A stretch of 64,000 nt of DNA from assembly GCF_003390395.1 (NCBI RefSeq), contig NZ_QUOV01000001.1, positions 930,001-994,000 on the forward strand. Direction: 5' to 3'. Positions 55,902-64,000 of the stretch are shown here, in pieces. Numbering within the stretch: the stretch's first letter is position 1; every line of letters starts with the position of its first letter. The stretch comes from Thalassotalea euphylliae. Its GTDB lineage: Bacteria; Pseudomonadota; Gammaproteobacteria; Enterobacterales; Alteromonadaceae. The notes below the pieces were generated by a model. The model worked only from the letters and a program-made list of their open reading frames with translations, ran no database searches and was not told the origin of the DNA. A program made the translations under genes and the position numbers.

Positions 55902-55932
55902 AGCACACTTGCCTCGGCAGTGTGCTTTTTTT
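55902..55932 (+). terminator. rho-independent terminator of parC
   Basis: AGCACAC(T)TGCC/GGCAGTGTGCT stem (11 bp with one bulged T) with a very short loop, followed by T7. Confidence 0.88.
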
Positions 55933-56000
55933 ATAACTTCTAATGAATACTATTCACCACTGCAATTATAAAACGCTAAAACGCAGTCTGGGGGGGATAA

Positions 56001-57461
56001 ATGAACAACACTAAACCAAACCTGAGCTTTTGGCAGATTTGGAATGTCAGCTTTGGCTTTCTTGGCGTGCAAATTGGTTTTGCCTTACAAAACGGCAACG
56101 TTAGCCGAATATTGTCGGACTTAGGTGCCGACCTTTCTTCACTTTCACTGTTCTGGCTAGCGGCCCCTATTATGGGGTTAATTGTTCAGCCAATTGTCGG
56201 CGCGGCGTCCGACAAAACCTGGAACGGCCTAGGTCGACGATTGCCCTTTATCTTAGGTGGTGCAATTGTGGCGGCGATGGCAATGGCCTTGCTGCCCAAT
56301 GCTTCTATGGTGGTGGCCTTTATTCCACCGATGATTTTTGGTTTGTTTATCTTTGCCATTAAAGATGCCGCCTTTAATGTTACTTTCCAGCCGTTTCGCT
56401 CGCTGGTATCAGATATGGTGCCCGATGGTCAGCGTAACTTAGGTTATTCAGTACAAACCTTGCTGATTAATATTGGTGCGGTTGTTGGCTCGATATTACC
56501 TTTCTTTTTAACCAATGTGATTGGTTTAGATAATTTGTCAGCCCAAGGTGAAGTGGCGCCATCGGTTATTTGGTCATTTTACATTGGCGCGACCGTGCTT
56601 TTAGGGTCTGTACTTTGGACAGTATTCCGCACCAAAGAATATCCACCCGAACAATACTATGCGTTTAAAGAGATGGATGCCACAGCGGTCGCTAAAGAGC
56701 AACAAACACAGCGTAGCTTAGGCGAGCGTCTAGCGGGCTTTTGGGCGTTGTTCAAAGATATGCCGGTGATCATGAAACAGCTCGCGCTGGTGCAGTTTTT
56801 CTCTTGGTTTGCGCTATTTATTATGTGGACTTATACGCCCGCAGCGATTACGCAGCACACTTGGGGCGTTGCCATTGAATGGTTTGACCCAGCCTATATT
56901 GCTGCTGCCGGCGGTTTGCCAACCGATATCGCTAAAGCGAAAGGCTCTGCTGGTGATTGGGTTGGCATTTTGTACGCGGCACAAGCTTTATTTTCTGTTT
57001 TGTTTGCCATTGTGATGACTAAGCTCGCCAACACATTTGGTCGTAAACTTACTTACTCGTTAAGCTTAATCGCAGGTGGTTTAGGTTACTTAAGCTTTGT
57101 ATTATTCCAAGACCCAACGCTAACTCATGTTGATTTGCTGATCACCGAGGTGGAAATTCCAAAAGGGGCATTAGGTTTAGTGTGGTCTATGGCGGGTGTT
57201 GGCATTGCGTGGGCGGCAATTTTAGCTATGCCTTATGCCATTCTAGCAGGCGCATTACCTGCGGATAAAACCGGTGTTTATATGGGAATATTTAACTTTA
57301 CCATAGCGGCGCCACAAATTGTTTCAGGTATTGCCTCTGGTTGGATTTTAAGTCATGTATTCGACAACCAAGCGATTAACATTATTATGCTGGCCGGTGT
57401 TGCCATGTTCTTAGCGGCAGCGTCGGTTATTTTTGTGAAAGACACTGAAGCAAAAGCTTAG
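56001..57461 (+). CDS. MFS transporter, SLC45-like (sugar/H+ symporter type)
   Basis: 486 residues, 12 membrane helices. Helix 1 region FWQIWNVSFGFLGVQIGFALQNGNVSRILSDLGA and PIMGLIVQPIVGAASDKTWNGLGRRLPFILGG carry the GRR(L/K)P motif of the SLC45/sucrose-H+ symporter branch. The C-terminal half keeps the MFS fold (AAILAMPYAILAGALPADKTGVYMGIFNF). The usual substrates are disaccharides. No glycosidase gene is adjacent, but a LacI regulator and TonB receptor lie 2-5 kb downstream; a regulon link is possible. Preceded by a GGGGGG-type ribosome site. Confidence 0.88.
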   Translation: MNNTKPNLSFWQIWNVSFGFLGVQIGFALQNGNVSRILSDLGADLSSLSLFWLAAPIMGLIVQPIVGAASDKTWNGLGRRLPFILGGAIVAAMAMALLPNASMVVAFIPPMIFGLFIFAIKDAAFNVTFQPFRSLVSDMVPDGQRNLGYSVQTLLINIGAVVGSILPFFLTNVIGLDNLSAQGEVAPSVIWSFYIGATVLLGSVLWTVFRTKEYPPEQYYAFKEMDATAVAKEQQTQRSLGERLAGFWALFKDMPVIMKQLALVQFFSWFALFIMWTYTPAAITQHTWGVAIEWFDPAYIAAAGGLPTDIAKAKGSAGDWVGILYAAQALFSVLFAIVMTKLANTFGRKLTYSLSLIAGGLGYLSFVLFQDPTLTHVDLLITEVEIPKGALGLVWSMAGVGIAWAAILAMPYAILAGALPADKTGVYMGIFNFTIAAPQIVSGIASGWILSHVFDNQAINIIMLAGVAMFLAAASVIFVKDTEAKA

Positions 57462-57488
57462 GCTTAATCGAGCCTAACACTGTTACTG

Positions 57489-57514
57489 AAAAGGAGCCAT
57501 TAGGCTCCTTTTTT
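57489..57514. terminator. bidirectional rho-independent terminator
   Basis: AAAAGGAGCC/GGCTCCTTTT stem with a 4-nt loop between the converging MFS (+) and phosphatase (-) genes; A- and T-runs flank both sides. Confidence 0.88.
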
Positions 57515-57556
57515 ATGCAGTGCTTTTTGCTAGAAGATGCTTTCTGCTATAAAAGG

Positions 57557-58693
57557 TTAACGCGATTCGGTAAATGATAGCTTAGATAACTTTACTTGGT
57601 GCTGGCTAAACACTTGGCCGTCGACTTGTTTAAGGCCAAACGTTATCTCAGGATCTGTTTTATTCCAATCTATTTCGATAAAGCCGTAGTTGACATCGTG
57701 GGTGTATTGCCCTTGGCGATGTTTGTTCGGGCTTACATCTTTCCATTTCTCACTTAGCCCTGAGCTAGTTACTTCCCAAAGCGGGTACATGCCATGTTCG
57801 GTGACTTTTGATATTTCGCCCCAGTGCGTATCACCACTGACCATGATAACACCTGAAATTTTTTCCTGTTTAATGAAGTTGAGTAGCCTATCGCGGTCGC
57901 TTGGGAAGTTTGCCCATGACTCCCAACCCGTAAACTCGGGTAAAAGTTGAAGACTGGAAGCAATAATCTTAACGGTAGCAGGTTTCTTTAATTCAGATTC
58001 TAGCCACTGCCATTGACGCTCACCTAGCATGGAGGCTCCCTTAACTGGGCTAACCTCGTATGGCCCCATATTTTTCGGCATGCGCTTTGTTGCATAGCTA
58101 AACTTGCCTACTTGGTGCAGTTCATCTCGGTTCCAGCGTAAATCTGGCAAAATAATATGAACGGTTTTGCCATCTTCGCCATAAATATAGGAGGTATAAA
58201 TGCCATCGCGGTGATAGCGTGGTGAGTTCTTTGGCTCTTGCCAAAAGTCCAACATAATTTTTCGAGACGCTTCTTTTTGTGGGTACTCTTTGCCTGCATC
58301 ATTTTCGCCATAGTCATGATCATCCCAAATGGCGATTAATGGGGTAGTAGCCTTCAGCTTTTTAAATCCTGGGTGTTCACCTAAGGTGTTATATTTTTGC
58401 TGAAGCTCACTCATATCTTCGGTATCGCCATAAATATTGTCACCAAGAAAAACAAAAAGCTCAGGTTGATCGGCAACAATGGCATCGAGTATAGTCATGG
58501 GTTTGTATTGCTTGCCACAAGAGCCGAAATAAATTTTAGACAGGGGCTTGGCAGCTCGTGTTTTATTGTCGATTTCTGCTGTCTCTTTATCAACACTATC
58601 AGCAAATGCAATTGCGTTTGAGCTTACTGATAGAGAGGCAGCTAGTAGCGCTGTGGTTAAATTTTTAGTCATCAGTTGGCTGATATTTTTCAT
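57557..58693 (-). CDS. PhoD-like alkaline phosphatase-family metallophosphoesterase
   Basis: 378 residues. Sec-type signal peptide ending near AIAFA-DS (about 32); there is no twin-arginine motif, unlike classic Tat-exported PhoD. Metallophosphoesterase motifs are FGSCGKQ, FVFLGDNIYGDTED (about 82-95), IAIWDDHDYGENDAG and MVSGDTHWGE (about 285). It likely hydrolyses phosphodiesters or phosphomonoesters in the periplasm. A 16-bp palindrome sits about 54 bp before its start. The upstream gene on the same strand is a TonB receptor; they may share a phosphorylated organic substrate (inference). Confidence 0.88.
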   Translation of the reverse strand: MKNISQLMTKNLTTALLAASLSVSSNAIAFADSVDKETAEIDNKTRAAKPLSKIYFGSCGKQYKPMTILDAIVADQPELFVFLGDNIYGDTEDMSELQQKYNTLGEHPGFKKLKATTPLIAIWDDHDYGENDAGKEYPQKEASRKIMLDFWQEPKNSPRYHRDGIYTSYIYGEDGKTVHIILPDLRWNRDELHQVGKFSYATKRMPKNMGPYEVSPVKGASMLGERQWQWLESELKKPATVKIIASSLQLLPEFTGWESWANFPSDRDRLLNFIKQEKISGVIMVSGDTHWGEISKVTEHGMYPLWEVTSSGLSEKWKDVSPNKHRQGQYTHDVNYGFIEIDWNKTDPEITFGLKQVDGQVFSQHQVKLSKLSFTESR

Positions 58694-58746
58694 CTTATTT
58701 GCTCAAGATACGTCGGTAATTTGTGTGCCTGATTTTTCATTAACTC

Positions 58747-58762
58747 CATGATAATTATCATG
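58747..58762. promoter_or_regulatory. 16-bp perfect palindrome upstream of the phosphatase gene
   Basis: CATGATAATTATCATG is a perfect inverted repeat 54 bp upstream of the minus-strand phosphatase ATG. It resembles half of a Fur box but lacks the 7-1-7 geometry, so the regulator is unknown. It is a likely operator position. Confidence 0.5.
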
Positions 58763-58837
58763 AAGTTAATGGGGGCGGCAAATCATTAGCTAAATTTCTT
58801 GTTCGTTTGTATAAACCAAACTCAAACCAAGCCCAAA

Positions 58838-58878
58838 ACAAAAACAAAAATCCGGCACGTTTAGCTAGTACCGGATTT
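58838..58878 (-). terminator. rho-independent terminator of the TonB receptor gene
   Basis: AAATCCGG/CCGGATTT stem (58848-58855, 58871-58878) with a 15-nt loop. On the minus strand it is followed by a T-rich run (TTGTTTTTG type). It lies 26 bp past the receptor stop. Confidence 0.75.
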
Positions 58879-58903
58879 ATCTCTTGTGAAACTCTATTGG
58901 TAA

Positions 58904-61243
58904 CTAGAATGCTGCTTTGATGTTTAATGCCGCTGTGCGTGGTGCACCAATCCAAGCAGCTTGGCCAGCAACACCACCTAAGTAGCTTTCATCGGTAATG
59001 TTGTTAATGGTTAAACGAACTTCCAGTGATTGAATCCCCTCAACTGGACGGTCAACGGTGACACCTGCGTAAACGTCAGACACTATGTAGTCGTCAATAC
59101 GCTGTGTGTTAGCAGCATCTAGCCAACGCTTACCAACCCACTTAGTTGAAACACCAGCAAATTTCTCGTCGCGTAACCAGTCAAATGAAACAACCGCTAA
59201 GTCTTCAGCTGAGCCGAATACGGTATTACCCGTTGGGAAAGCCGAGGTACCTTCAACGTATTCTGAATCGTTAGAAGTATATGAAGTATACGCTGTCCAT
59301 TCGTTTGAAATGTACCAAGTCAAAGACGCTTCAAAGCCAGTCGAGTCAATACCACCCACGTTAACATATGAACCGTTGTTGCCAATCAAGAAGTCAATGC
59401 CGTCTGGCGAATCAGGTGCAATGAATACCAAGCGGTTATCAAAGCTGATGTCGTAGTAGGTTAAGCTCGCTTCAATAGCATCTGAGCTGTAGCGAATACC
59501 TAAGTCGATGTTGTCAGCCGTTTCTGGCTCAATGTTGTCGAGTTGTGAAGCATCACGCTCAAGCACAGAATCTTTAATGGCGGCAAAGTTCTCAGCGTAA
59601 CCCGCAAAGACTTCCAAACCATCAACCCCTGTATTTAATACAACACCTGCTGAAAGTAGGGTGTCGGAATCTGAGTCTACTTTTACCTTTGCCGCGCCGC
59701 GGTTGAAGTTATCGTCAGCCTCTAATTCAACGAGGAATTTTTTCGCGCCAACGCGCACCTTACCCCAGCCCATATCAAGTTCATCTTCCAGGTAGAACAT
59801 CATGGTATCAACCGTGAAGCTTCGGTCGTATTGCACCCAGTAAGGGGTATGGTCAAACTGGAAGCTGGTTCGAGAGTCGATAATTTTGTGCCAATCACGA
59901 GACTCGTCACGCTCATAGTCTTCATACCAAAGACCACCACGTAAGGTGTTGTTGATATTGTCAAAGGTGCTGTAAAGGGCAAAATCACCATTAAAGCCAA
60001 AACGCTCTTTGTTGTAATGAGTATGTCGGTATGAGCCGACAGGAATTGCACTTCGCTCATAACAGGCAGGATCTGCTTCAGGACCTGAGCCACCGTAAGG
60101 TGCAAGAATTGAACTCACACAGCCTGCTGCCGGTGCTAAGCTATTACCGTTGGCATCAACAAAATAGATACGACCAAGTGGCGCTCCGCCCAATACCGTA
60201 TTGCCTGAAACAAGCTCTGAATGGCCAGCATCGCCATCATTTTTTACATCGACTAGGTAAGGTGGCACCCAATCACCACGGCCTGAATTGTCGTGAAAGT
60301 AAACGTTGCCCGACACTTCAAAACTATCGGTTACGTAAGCGGCTTTTAAATACCCGAAAATGTTCTCGCGCAGTGTTGACCAGCCACGGCGGTACGTTTG
60401 GTCAACGTAAGGAATGCCTGTCCAGTCTTCTGTTAAGCCATCCCACTCTGGATTTTGTTCAAAACCGGCAAGGCTCACTCGTTGGTAATTGTCTTCATGT
60501 GTATCGTCATAAGAAACGTAAGCGGTTAAATCAATACCGTTAACGGCGCTGATGATTTTCGCAGCGTAATGATCGCGCTCGTTCTCAGCCGCTTGTTGGA
60601 TCCAGTCGCTACTTTCTGTGCTAGATAAGCTAAACCAAGCGAAAGTGTCTTTGAATATTTCGCCAGTATCATAGCGAGCGAAGTACTTTTGACCGTCAAA
60701 ATCTGCCAGCGTTAAACTGACCGTCGCTTTTTCTTCTTGCTCAGGATCTGAGGTCGTGAAGTTTAATGAACCACCTAGTGCTTCATGAGAGCGAGAGGCA
60801 ATGTCCGCAGTACCTTGAGAAACTTGCACCACACCCAGGTTTTCAGTGTCAATGTAGCGATTGGCTTTCGCACCACCACCGTAGTTTGAGTTGCCGTTTG
60901 CGATACCATCAATGGTAATACCGATTTGTTGCTCGTCTAGGCTTAACTGGAAACCACGAATGGAAACAGTTGTTGACCAGTCGTCAGAACCAAAAGTGTC
61001 GCCCTCGTTGATTAATACGCCTGGTAAATTATCAATTACCGCTAAAGCGCTGGTCATTGCCGACTGCTGTTTGAACATTTCTTCTGGCGTTTCGTTGTTT
61101 GCATAAGAAACGCTTTTACCAACCACAGTGATTTCTTCAATCATTTGTTCTTCGTCTGTGTCAGTAGCCATAACGAACGGTGAGGCTAGTGCCATAGCAA
61201 TTGCTGAAGCAAGTAATGACTTATTATTTGTGCGCGTAGACAT
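58904..61243 (-). CDS. TonB-dependent outer-membrane receptor
   Basis: 779 residues from ATG 61243 (GAGGA upstream); the longer frame to 61321 lacks a signal and is rejected. Signal peptide ends at SPFVMA-TD. The plug begins with the TonB-box-like EEITVVG, and has INEGDTFGSDDWSTTVSIRGFQ, GITIDGIANGNSNYGGGAKANRYIDTENLG and HEALGGSLNFTTSDP. A long beta-barrel follows, ending ALNIKAAF with terminal Phe. Downstream of a LacI gene and upstream of a phosphatase, so a phosphorylated or sugar-like substrate is more likely than a siderophore (inference). Candidate LacI operators lie in its promoter region. Confidence 0.92.
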   Translation of the reverse strand: MSTRTNNKSLLASAIAMALASPFVMATDTDEEQMIEEITVVGKSVSYANNETPEEMFKQQSAMTSALAVIDNLPGVLINEGDTFGSDDWSTTVSIRGFQLSLDEQQIGITIDGIANGNSNYGGGAKANRYIDTENLGVVQVSQGTADIASRSHEALGGSLNFTTSDPEQEEKATVSLTLADFDGQKYFARYDTGEIFKDTFAWFSLSSTESSDWIQQAAENERDHYAAKIISAVNGIDLTAYVSYDDTHEDNYQRVSLAGFEQNPEWDGLTEDWTGIPYVDQTYRRGWSTLRENIFGYLKAAYVTDSFEVSGNVYFHDNSGRGDWVPPYLVDVKNDGDAGHSELVSGNTVLGGAPLGRIYFVDANGNSLAPAAGCVSSILAPYGGSGPEADPACYERSAIPVGSYRHTHYNKERFGFNGDFALYSTFDNINNTLRGGLWYEDYERDESRDWHKIIDSRTSFQFDHTPYWVQYDRSFTVDTMMFYLEDELDMGWGKVRVGAKKFLVELEADDNFNRGAAKVKVDSDSDTLLSAGVVLNTGVDGLEVFAGYAENFAAIKDSVLERDASQLDNIEPETADNIDLGIRYSSDAIEASLTYYDISFDNRLVFIAPDSPDGIDFLIGNNGSYVNVGGIDSTGFEASLTWYISNEWTAYTSYTSNDSEYVEGTSAFPTGNTVFGSAEDLAVVSFDWLRDEKFAGVSTKWVGKRWLDAANTQRIDDYIVSDVYAGVTVDRPVEGIQSLEVRLTINNITDESYLGGVAGQAAWIGAPRTAALNIKAAF

Positions 61244-61384
61244 GAGAGTCCTCGTTAGTATTTTATTTATTGGGCGTGACCAACATAAAAGCTGGAAAGC
61301 ACCAGCTGCTATGTGTTGCACGCGTTGGTCTTAATGAACGAGGCAGCAGTCTACGAGTGGTTTATGACAAATCTGTTGAGCTTT

Positions 61385-61398
61385 ATTGAACGTTCAAT
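61385..61398. promoter_or_regulatory. candidate LacI-family operator (palindrome with central CG)
   Basis: ATTGAACGTTCAAT is a perfect 14-bp palindrome with the central CG typical of LacI-family operators. It lies 142 bp upstream of the TonB receptor gene, immediately downstream of the LacI gene. Confidence 0.6.
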
Positions 61399-61470
61399 TA
61401 ACAAACGGTTAACTTTCAATGACATAAGCTGAAATAACTCAACAGTAGTGAGCACGCGTGCGGGAATTCC

Positions 61471-61484
61471 TTAACGAACGTTAA
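61471..61484. promoter_or_regulatory. second candidate operator
   Basis: TTAACGAACGTTAA: 6-bp arms TTAACG/CGTTAA with a 2-bp centre, sharing the AACGTT core with the palindrome 86 bp away. Found between the LacI gene and the receptor gene. A further TTAACGTTTA occurs before the LacI gene (62607-62616). Confidence 0.45.
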
Positions 61485-61550
61485 ACGGGGAGTGTTGATG
61501 AATTTTTGCAGCTAGTATTTGCTACTAACTTTTTCTATTAGCTTTTTTAG

Positions 61551-62573
61551 CTAGCTGCCACAGGACTTTCTAACGATTAAGTTTGTTGGCATTAAGGTGG
61601 TTTTTACCGGTTCGCCGTGAATTAACTTAATCAGGCTATCAACCAATAGCTCACCAGCAAGCTTAGTGTTTTGCTTGGCTGTTGTCAGTGATGGGAAGGT
61701 AAAGCTTGCCATTGGGATATCATCAAAACCAATCACAGCAACCTGCTCAGGAATTTGGTAGCCATTATCTTGCAAGGCTCGCATTGCACCAATGGCAATT
61801 AAGTCACTCGCCCCAAATATGGCATCAAATGGTTCACCACTTTCGATAAGTGCTAGTGCTGCTTTGTAACCTGAATCTTCGGTAGATATCGCGTCAATTT
61901 GACAGGCTTGATTGACACTAAGCTGGTTGTCGGTAAGTGCTTTGCAATGACCTTTGTAGCGATCAAAAAACTCTGGCGCATGGCTAGATGCTTCGCCCAA
62001 AAAGGCAAAGTGTTTGCGGCCATTCATGATCACATGTTCGGTTAGCTGATAGCCTCCGTGAAAGTTATCGCAACCAATCGAGACAATGGGTAGTGACTCT
62101 ACTTCTGCACCCCAGCGAACAAAGCGGGTATCTTGCTCAATGAGCTGGATCAGCTTTTCTTCGTAATCAACAAAGTCGCCATAGCCTAGCAGAATTATGC
62201 CGTCGGCTTTGTTTGAGTCTTCAAACTCGGCGTGCCAGTCATCATTCATTTGCTGAAAAGAGACGAGCAGGTCGTAGCCCTTGTCTGAGCAAGCTTTGGT
62301 AATGCTACCCAACATTGACAAGAAAAATGGGTTTATTAAAGAATCATCATTAGTCGGATCTTCAAAAAGCAATAGCGCTAATGTGCTACTTTGCTGTGAA
62401 CGCAGGTTACTGGCGTTTTTATCCACTTTGTAATTGAGCTCACGAGCGATCGCCTGCACTTTAAGGCGCGTTTCTTCGTTAACCAGTGGACTATTTCTTA
62501 ATGCTCGCGAGACGGTTGACTGCGAGACACCTGCACGAAAAGCTATGTCAAAAGAAGTAGGTTTTGATTTCAA
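61551..62573 (-). CDS. LacI-family transcriptional regulator
   Basis: 340 residues from TTG 62573; no in-frame ATG or GTG exists before the first conserved residues. The DNA-binding helix-turn-helix reads FDIAFRAGVSQSTVSRALRNSPLVNEETRLKV (shown in parts: SFDIAFRAGVSQSTVSRALR, then NEETRLKVQAIARELNY) and the ligand-binding lobes follow (LALLLFEDP, IGCDNFHGGYQLTEHVIMNG, IFGASDLIAIGAMRALQDNG, AVIGFDDIPMASFTFPSLTTAKQ). It is the likely repressor of the receptor gene downstream and perhaps itself. The sugar or inducer is unknown. Confidence 0.92.
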   Translation of the reverse strand: MKSKPTSFDIAFRAGVSQSTVSRALRNSPLVNEETRLKVQAIARELNYKVDKNASNLRSQQSSTLALLLFEDPTNDDSLINPFFLSMLGSITKACSDKGYDLLVSFQQMNDDWHAEFEDSNKADGIILLGYGDFVDYEEKLIQLIEQDTRFVRWGAEVESLPIVSIGCDNFHGGYQLTEHVIMNGRKHFAFLGEASSHAPEFFDRYKGHCKALTDNQLSVNQACQIDAISTEDSGYKAALALIESGEPFDAIFGASDLIAIGAMRALQDNGYQIPEQVAVIGFDDIPMASFTFPSLTTAKQNTKLAGELLVDSLIKLIHGEPVKTTLMPTNLIVRKSCGS

Positions 62574-62620
62574 ACTAAGGACCCAATGACAATCAATTGT
62601 AAAATATTAACGTTTACTGC

Positions 62621-62909
62621 TACTTAATACCAATTTGATTAATTATTTAGTCTCTCAGAATGGCATAAGCAGTATTAGAACAAACGAAATTTATGACGAT
62701 ATAGTTGTTCTACATCAAGTGAATTTTGTGCAGTTATCATGCTGCTTATGCATTCCCAAGGGCGAGTTTTAAAGGCTCATATACTGCGTTATGGCGTTTG
62801 CTTTTCCTTCAAAAAAAGGGGAATAACCATTCTCTACACGCCAAGCCTTGTCTATGAGCCTTTAAACTCTCGCTGAGTGATCAAATAATTATTCAATTTG
62901 GTATAAGTA
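62621..62909. mobile_element. MITE-like element with inverted-repeat ends
   Basis: About 289 bp. The left end TACTTAATACCAATTTGATT and the reverse complement of the right end (TACTTATACCAAATTGAA) match at about 26 of 30 positions. Internal arms nest: GAATGGCATAAGCAG with CTGCTTATGCATTC, and GCGAGTTTTAAAGGCTCATA with its partner near 62852-62872. There is no ORF, so it is non-autonomous. It sits about 48 bp upstream of the LacI gene start, so it probably moved into or replaced its promoter. Confidence 0.7.
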
Positions 62910-63097
62910 TAGATTTTATGTTTTAGCTAGTTTGTGTTTTTGTGAACTTAACTGTTGAGCAAGTTTTTATAGAAGCGCTTAAGTTATTGCAATTCATCAC
63001 AAAATTTATACCTTGAGTCCCTAATCGTGTTTCTAGCCAGCAATTTTTGCTGTAAATCGTTATAATCTTAGGTTCATGCCTGAAAGTTTAATTAATA

Positions 63098-64000
63098 ATG
63101 GTTGGCGGTAAGTTGTCTAAATCTATTTGGTTACGTTACTCATTTGTTTGTCTCCTCACCTTAGTTATTGCTGCGATTGGTTTCGCTGCCACGCAGCATT
63201 TAAGTAATTTGGATACGAGAGAGTTAGTGCGAACACAAGCCAATATTGAAGTGGCAACGAGTTACTATGTTGACGACAGCAATCAATTATCAGCTAACCA
63301 AGTGCGCGAACGCCAAGCAGATTTTGTTTCATCAGAGCCTAATGATATCCCTTTTGAACTGGGCGATAGCGCCTATTGGGTTAGGTTTTCACTAGCTAAC
63401 CAGACATTAGATGGTGCTGCCTTGGTGTTGCATATCGACAATTCTATGTTGACAGAGCTGGCGGCATATCAATATTCAAGCGCAGTAAATTCGCCCTTAG
63501 CAGCGTTAAATCAAGGAACGTTAAGCGCCACAGCCTTCCCACATTTGAATATTAACCTTAGTGCCAAGCAAAACATTGAGTTACTACTTAAGTTAAAAGC
63601 AGGTGGCCCACCGAATATTCCGCTAGTTTGGCATCAAGCTGAACAGTTTAAGACTAAACAAGCACTAACTAGGGTGCTGTTTGGTGTCGTTATCGGTGTG
63701 CTTGCTGTGATTGCCCTTTATAACTTAGTGATTTTTAACGCCATTCGAGACAAGGTGTATTTAATTTATATCGGTTACTTGCTCGCTGCGTTTTTAGTCT
63801 TAGCCACGGTAAATGGATACGGCTACATACTGTTTAGCCCCGAGACCCAAGCGCTGCTCAATACACATTCGCTGTTCTTCCATTATTACTTACTGAGCTT
63901 TTTGGTGCTGTTTACCTTGTACTTTTTAAAGTTCAATGAAGACAAGGGCAAGCTTTTTAAAATTGGCCAAGTGAGTGTCTACTTGCTTATTGGTCTCAGT
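63098..64000 (+). CDS. 7TMR-DISM sensor protein (3' partial)
   Basis: 301 residues visible, open to the right edge. N-terminal signal/anchor (about 8-30) is followed by an extracellular DISMED2-like domain (PFELGDSAYWVRFSLANQTL, LVLHIDNSMLTELAAYQ, IELLLKLKAGGPPNIPLVW), then the start of the 7TM unit (LTRVLFGVVIGVLAVIALYNLVIF, YLIYIGYLLAAFLVLATVNGYGYILF). Family members usually end in GGDEF, histidine kinase or similar output domains, not seen here. A -10 TATAAT lies at 63061-63066. The ATG at 63098 has a weak ribosome site. Confidence 0.85.
   Translation, partial: MVGGKLSKSIWLRYSFVCLLTLVIAAIGFAATQHLSNLDTRELVRTQANIEVATSYYVDDSNQLSANQVRERQADFVSSEPNDIPFELGDSAYWVRFSLANQTLDGAALVLHIDNSMLTELAAYQYSSAVNSPLAALNQGTLSATAFPHLNINLSAKQNIELLLKLKAGGPPNIPLVWHQAEQFKTKQALTRVLFGVVIGVLAVIALYNLVIFNAIRDKVYLIYIGYLLAAFLVLATVNGYGYILFSPETQALLNTHSLFFHYYLLSFLVLFTLYFLKFNEDKGKLFKIGQVSVYLLIGLS

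Noticed and set aside
58747..58762. Palindrome as a Fur box
   Set aside because: It lacks the 7-1-7 or three-hexamer layout, and the neighbouring genes are not typical iron genes.
60031..60543. 170-residue plus-strand open frame inside the receptor gene
   Set aside because: Antisense to a clear TonB receptor; sequence is histidine/arginine/leucine-rich shadow composition.
61244..61321. Upstream extension of the second TonB receptor
   Set aside because: A clear ribosome site and signal peptide begin at 61243.

Overview
The window looks like chromosome of a marine gammaproteobacterium of the Alteromonadales, most likely a Colwelliaceae member such as Thalassotalea or Colwellia. This is inferred from moderate-to-low GC, the order corC-ypjD-(permease)-ffh-rpsP-rimM-trmD-rplS, a six-gene TonB energising operon, TonB-dependent receptors, a DUF3718-like protein and a MITE-like repeat with AATACCAATTTG-type ends. 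No rRNA, tRNA, CRISPR array, transposase or phage gene was recognised.

Layout. 1-5.5 kb: a large exported protein made of two near-duplicate halves (cut by the window edge), then its TonB-dependent receptor. 5.6-8.5 kb: two tandem paralogous metallo-beta-lactamase-fold hydrolases and a convergent lipoprotein. 8.8-14.1 kb: operon DUF3450 / large ExbB / small ExbB / ExbD / TonB / TPR protein. 14.1-16.2 kb: a small exported protein and a gene-poor kilobase with three diverged terminator-bearing repeats and two inverted DnaA boxes. 16.2-24 kb: housekeeping block (corC-like, ypjD, Cu/Zn-type permease, ffh, rpsP-rimM-trmD-rplS). 24-29.7 kb: an uncharacterised catabolic cluster (TauD-type dioxygenase, SCP2 protein, AraC regulator, FAH hydrolase, enoyl-CoA hydratase, dienoyl-CoA-reductase-like SDR). 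29.9-33.3 kb: minus-strand solute-binding protein, type IV pilin-like protein and photolyase/cryptochrome.

33.7-49.7 kb is the most notable region. A ten-gene, tightly packed operon encodes an outer-membrane protein, a processive GT2, a GT-C-like membrane glycosyltransferase, an unusual FAD reductase fused to a NapH-like membrane ferredoxin, a second GT2, a DUF547 protein, a TIGR04282 (arsenosugar) transferase, an ArsM-type arsenite methyltransferase, a radical SAM enzyme and an MTA/purine phosphorylase-like enzyme. After a PepSY gene and a CPBP gene comes the GAPDH-ArsJ pair, which exports arsenate as 1-arseno-3-phosphoglycerate, and a VOC protein. The inferred route is: arsenite is methylated (ArsM), adenosylated (radical SAM), stripped of adenine (phosphorylase), and the arsenoribose is joined to a carrier or lipid and glycosylated. 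No arsR, arsC or arsB is in view.

49.9-58 kb: two overlapping diguanylate-cyclase-like genes with complementary defects (one lacks the I-site, the other lacks the GGDEF motif), parC, and an SLC45-like MFS transporter. 57.5-62.6 kb: minus-strand PhoD-like phosphatase, TonB-dependent receptor and LacI regulator with candidate palindromic operators. A MITE-like element sits directly upstream of the LacI gene, and a 7TMR-DISM sensor gene runs off the right edge.
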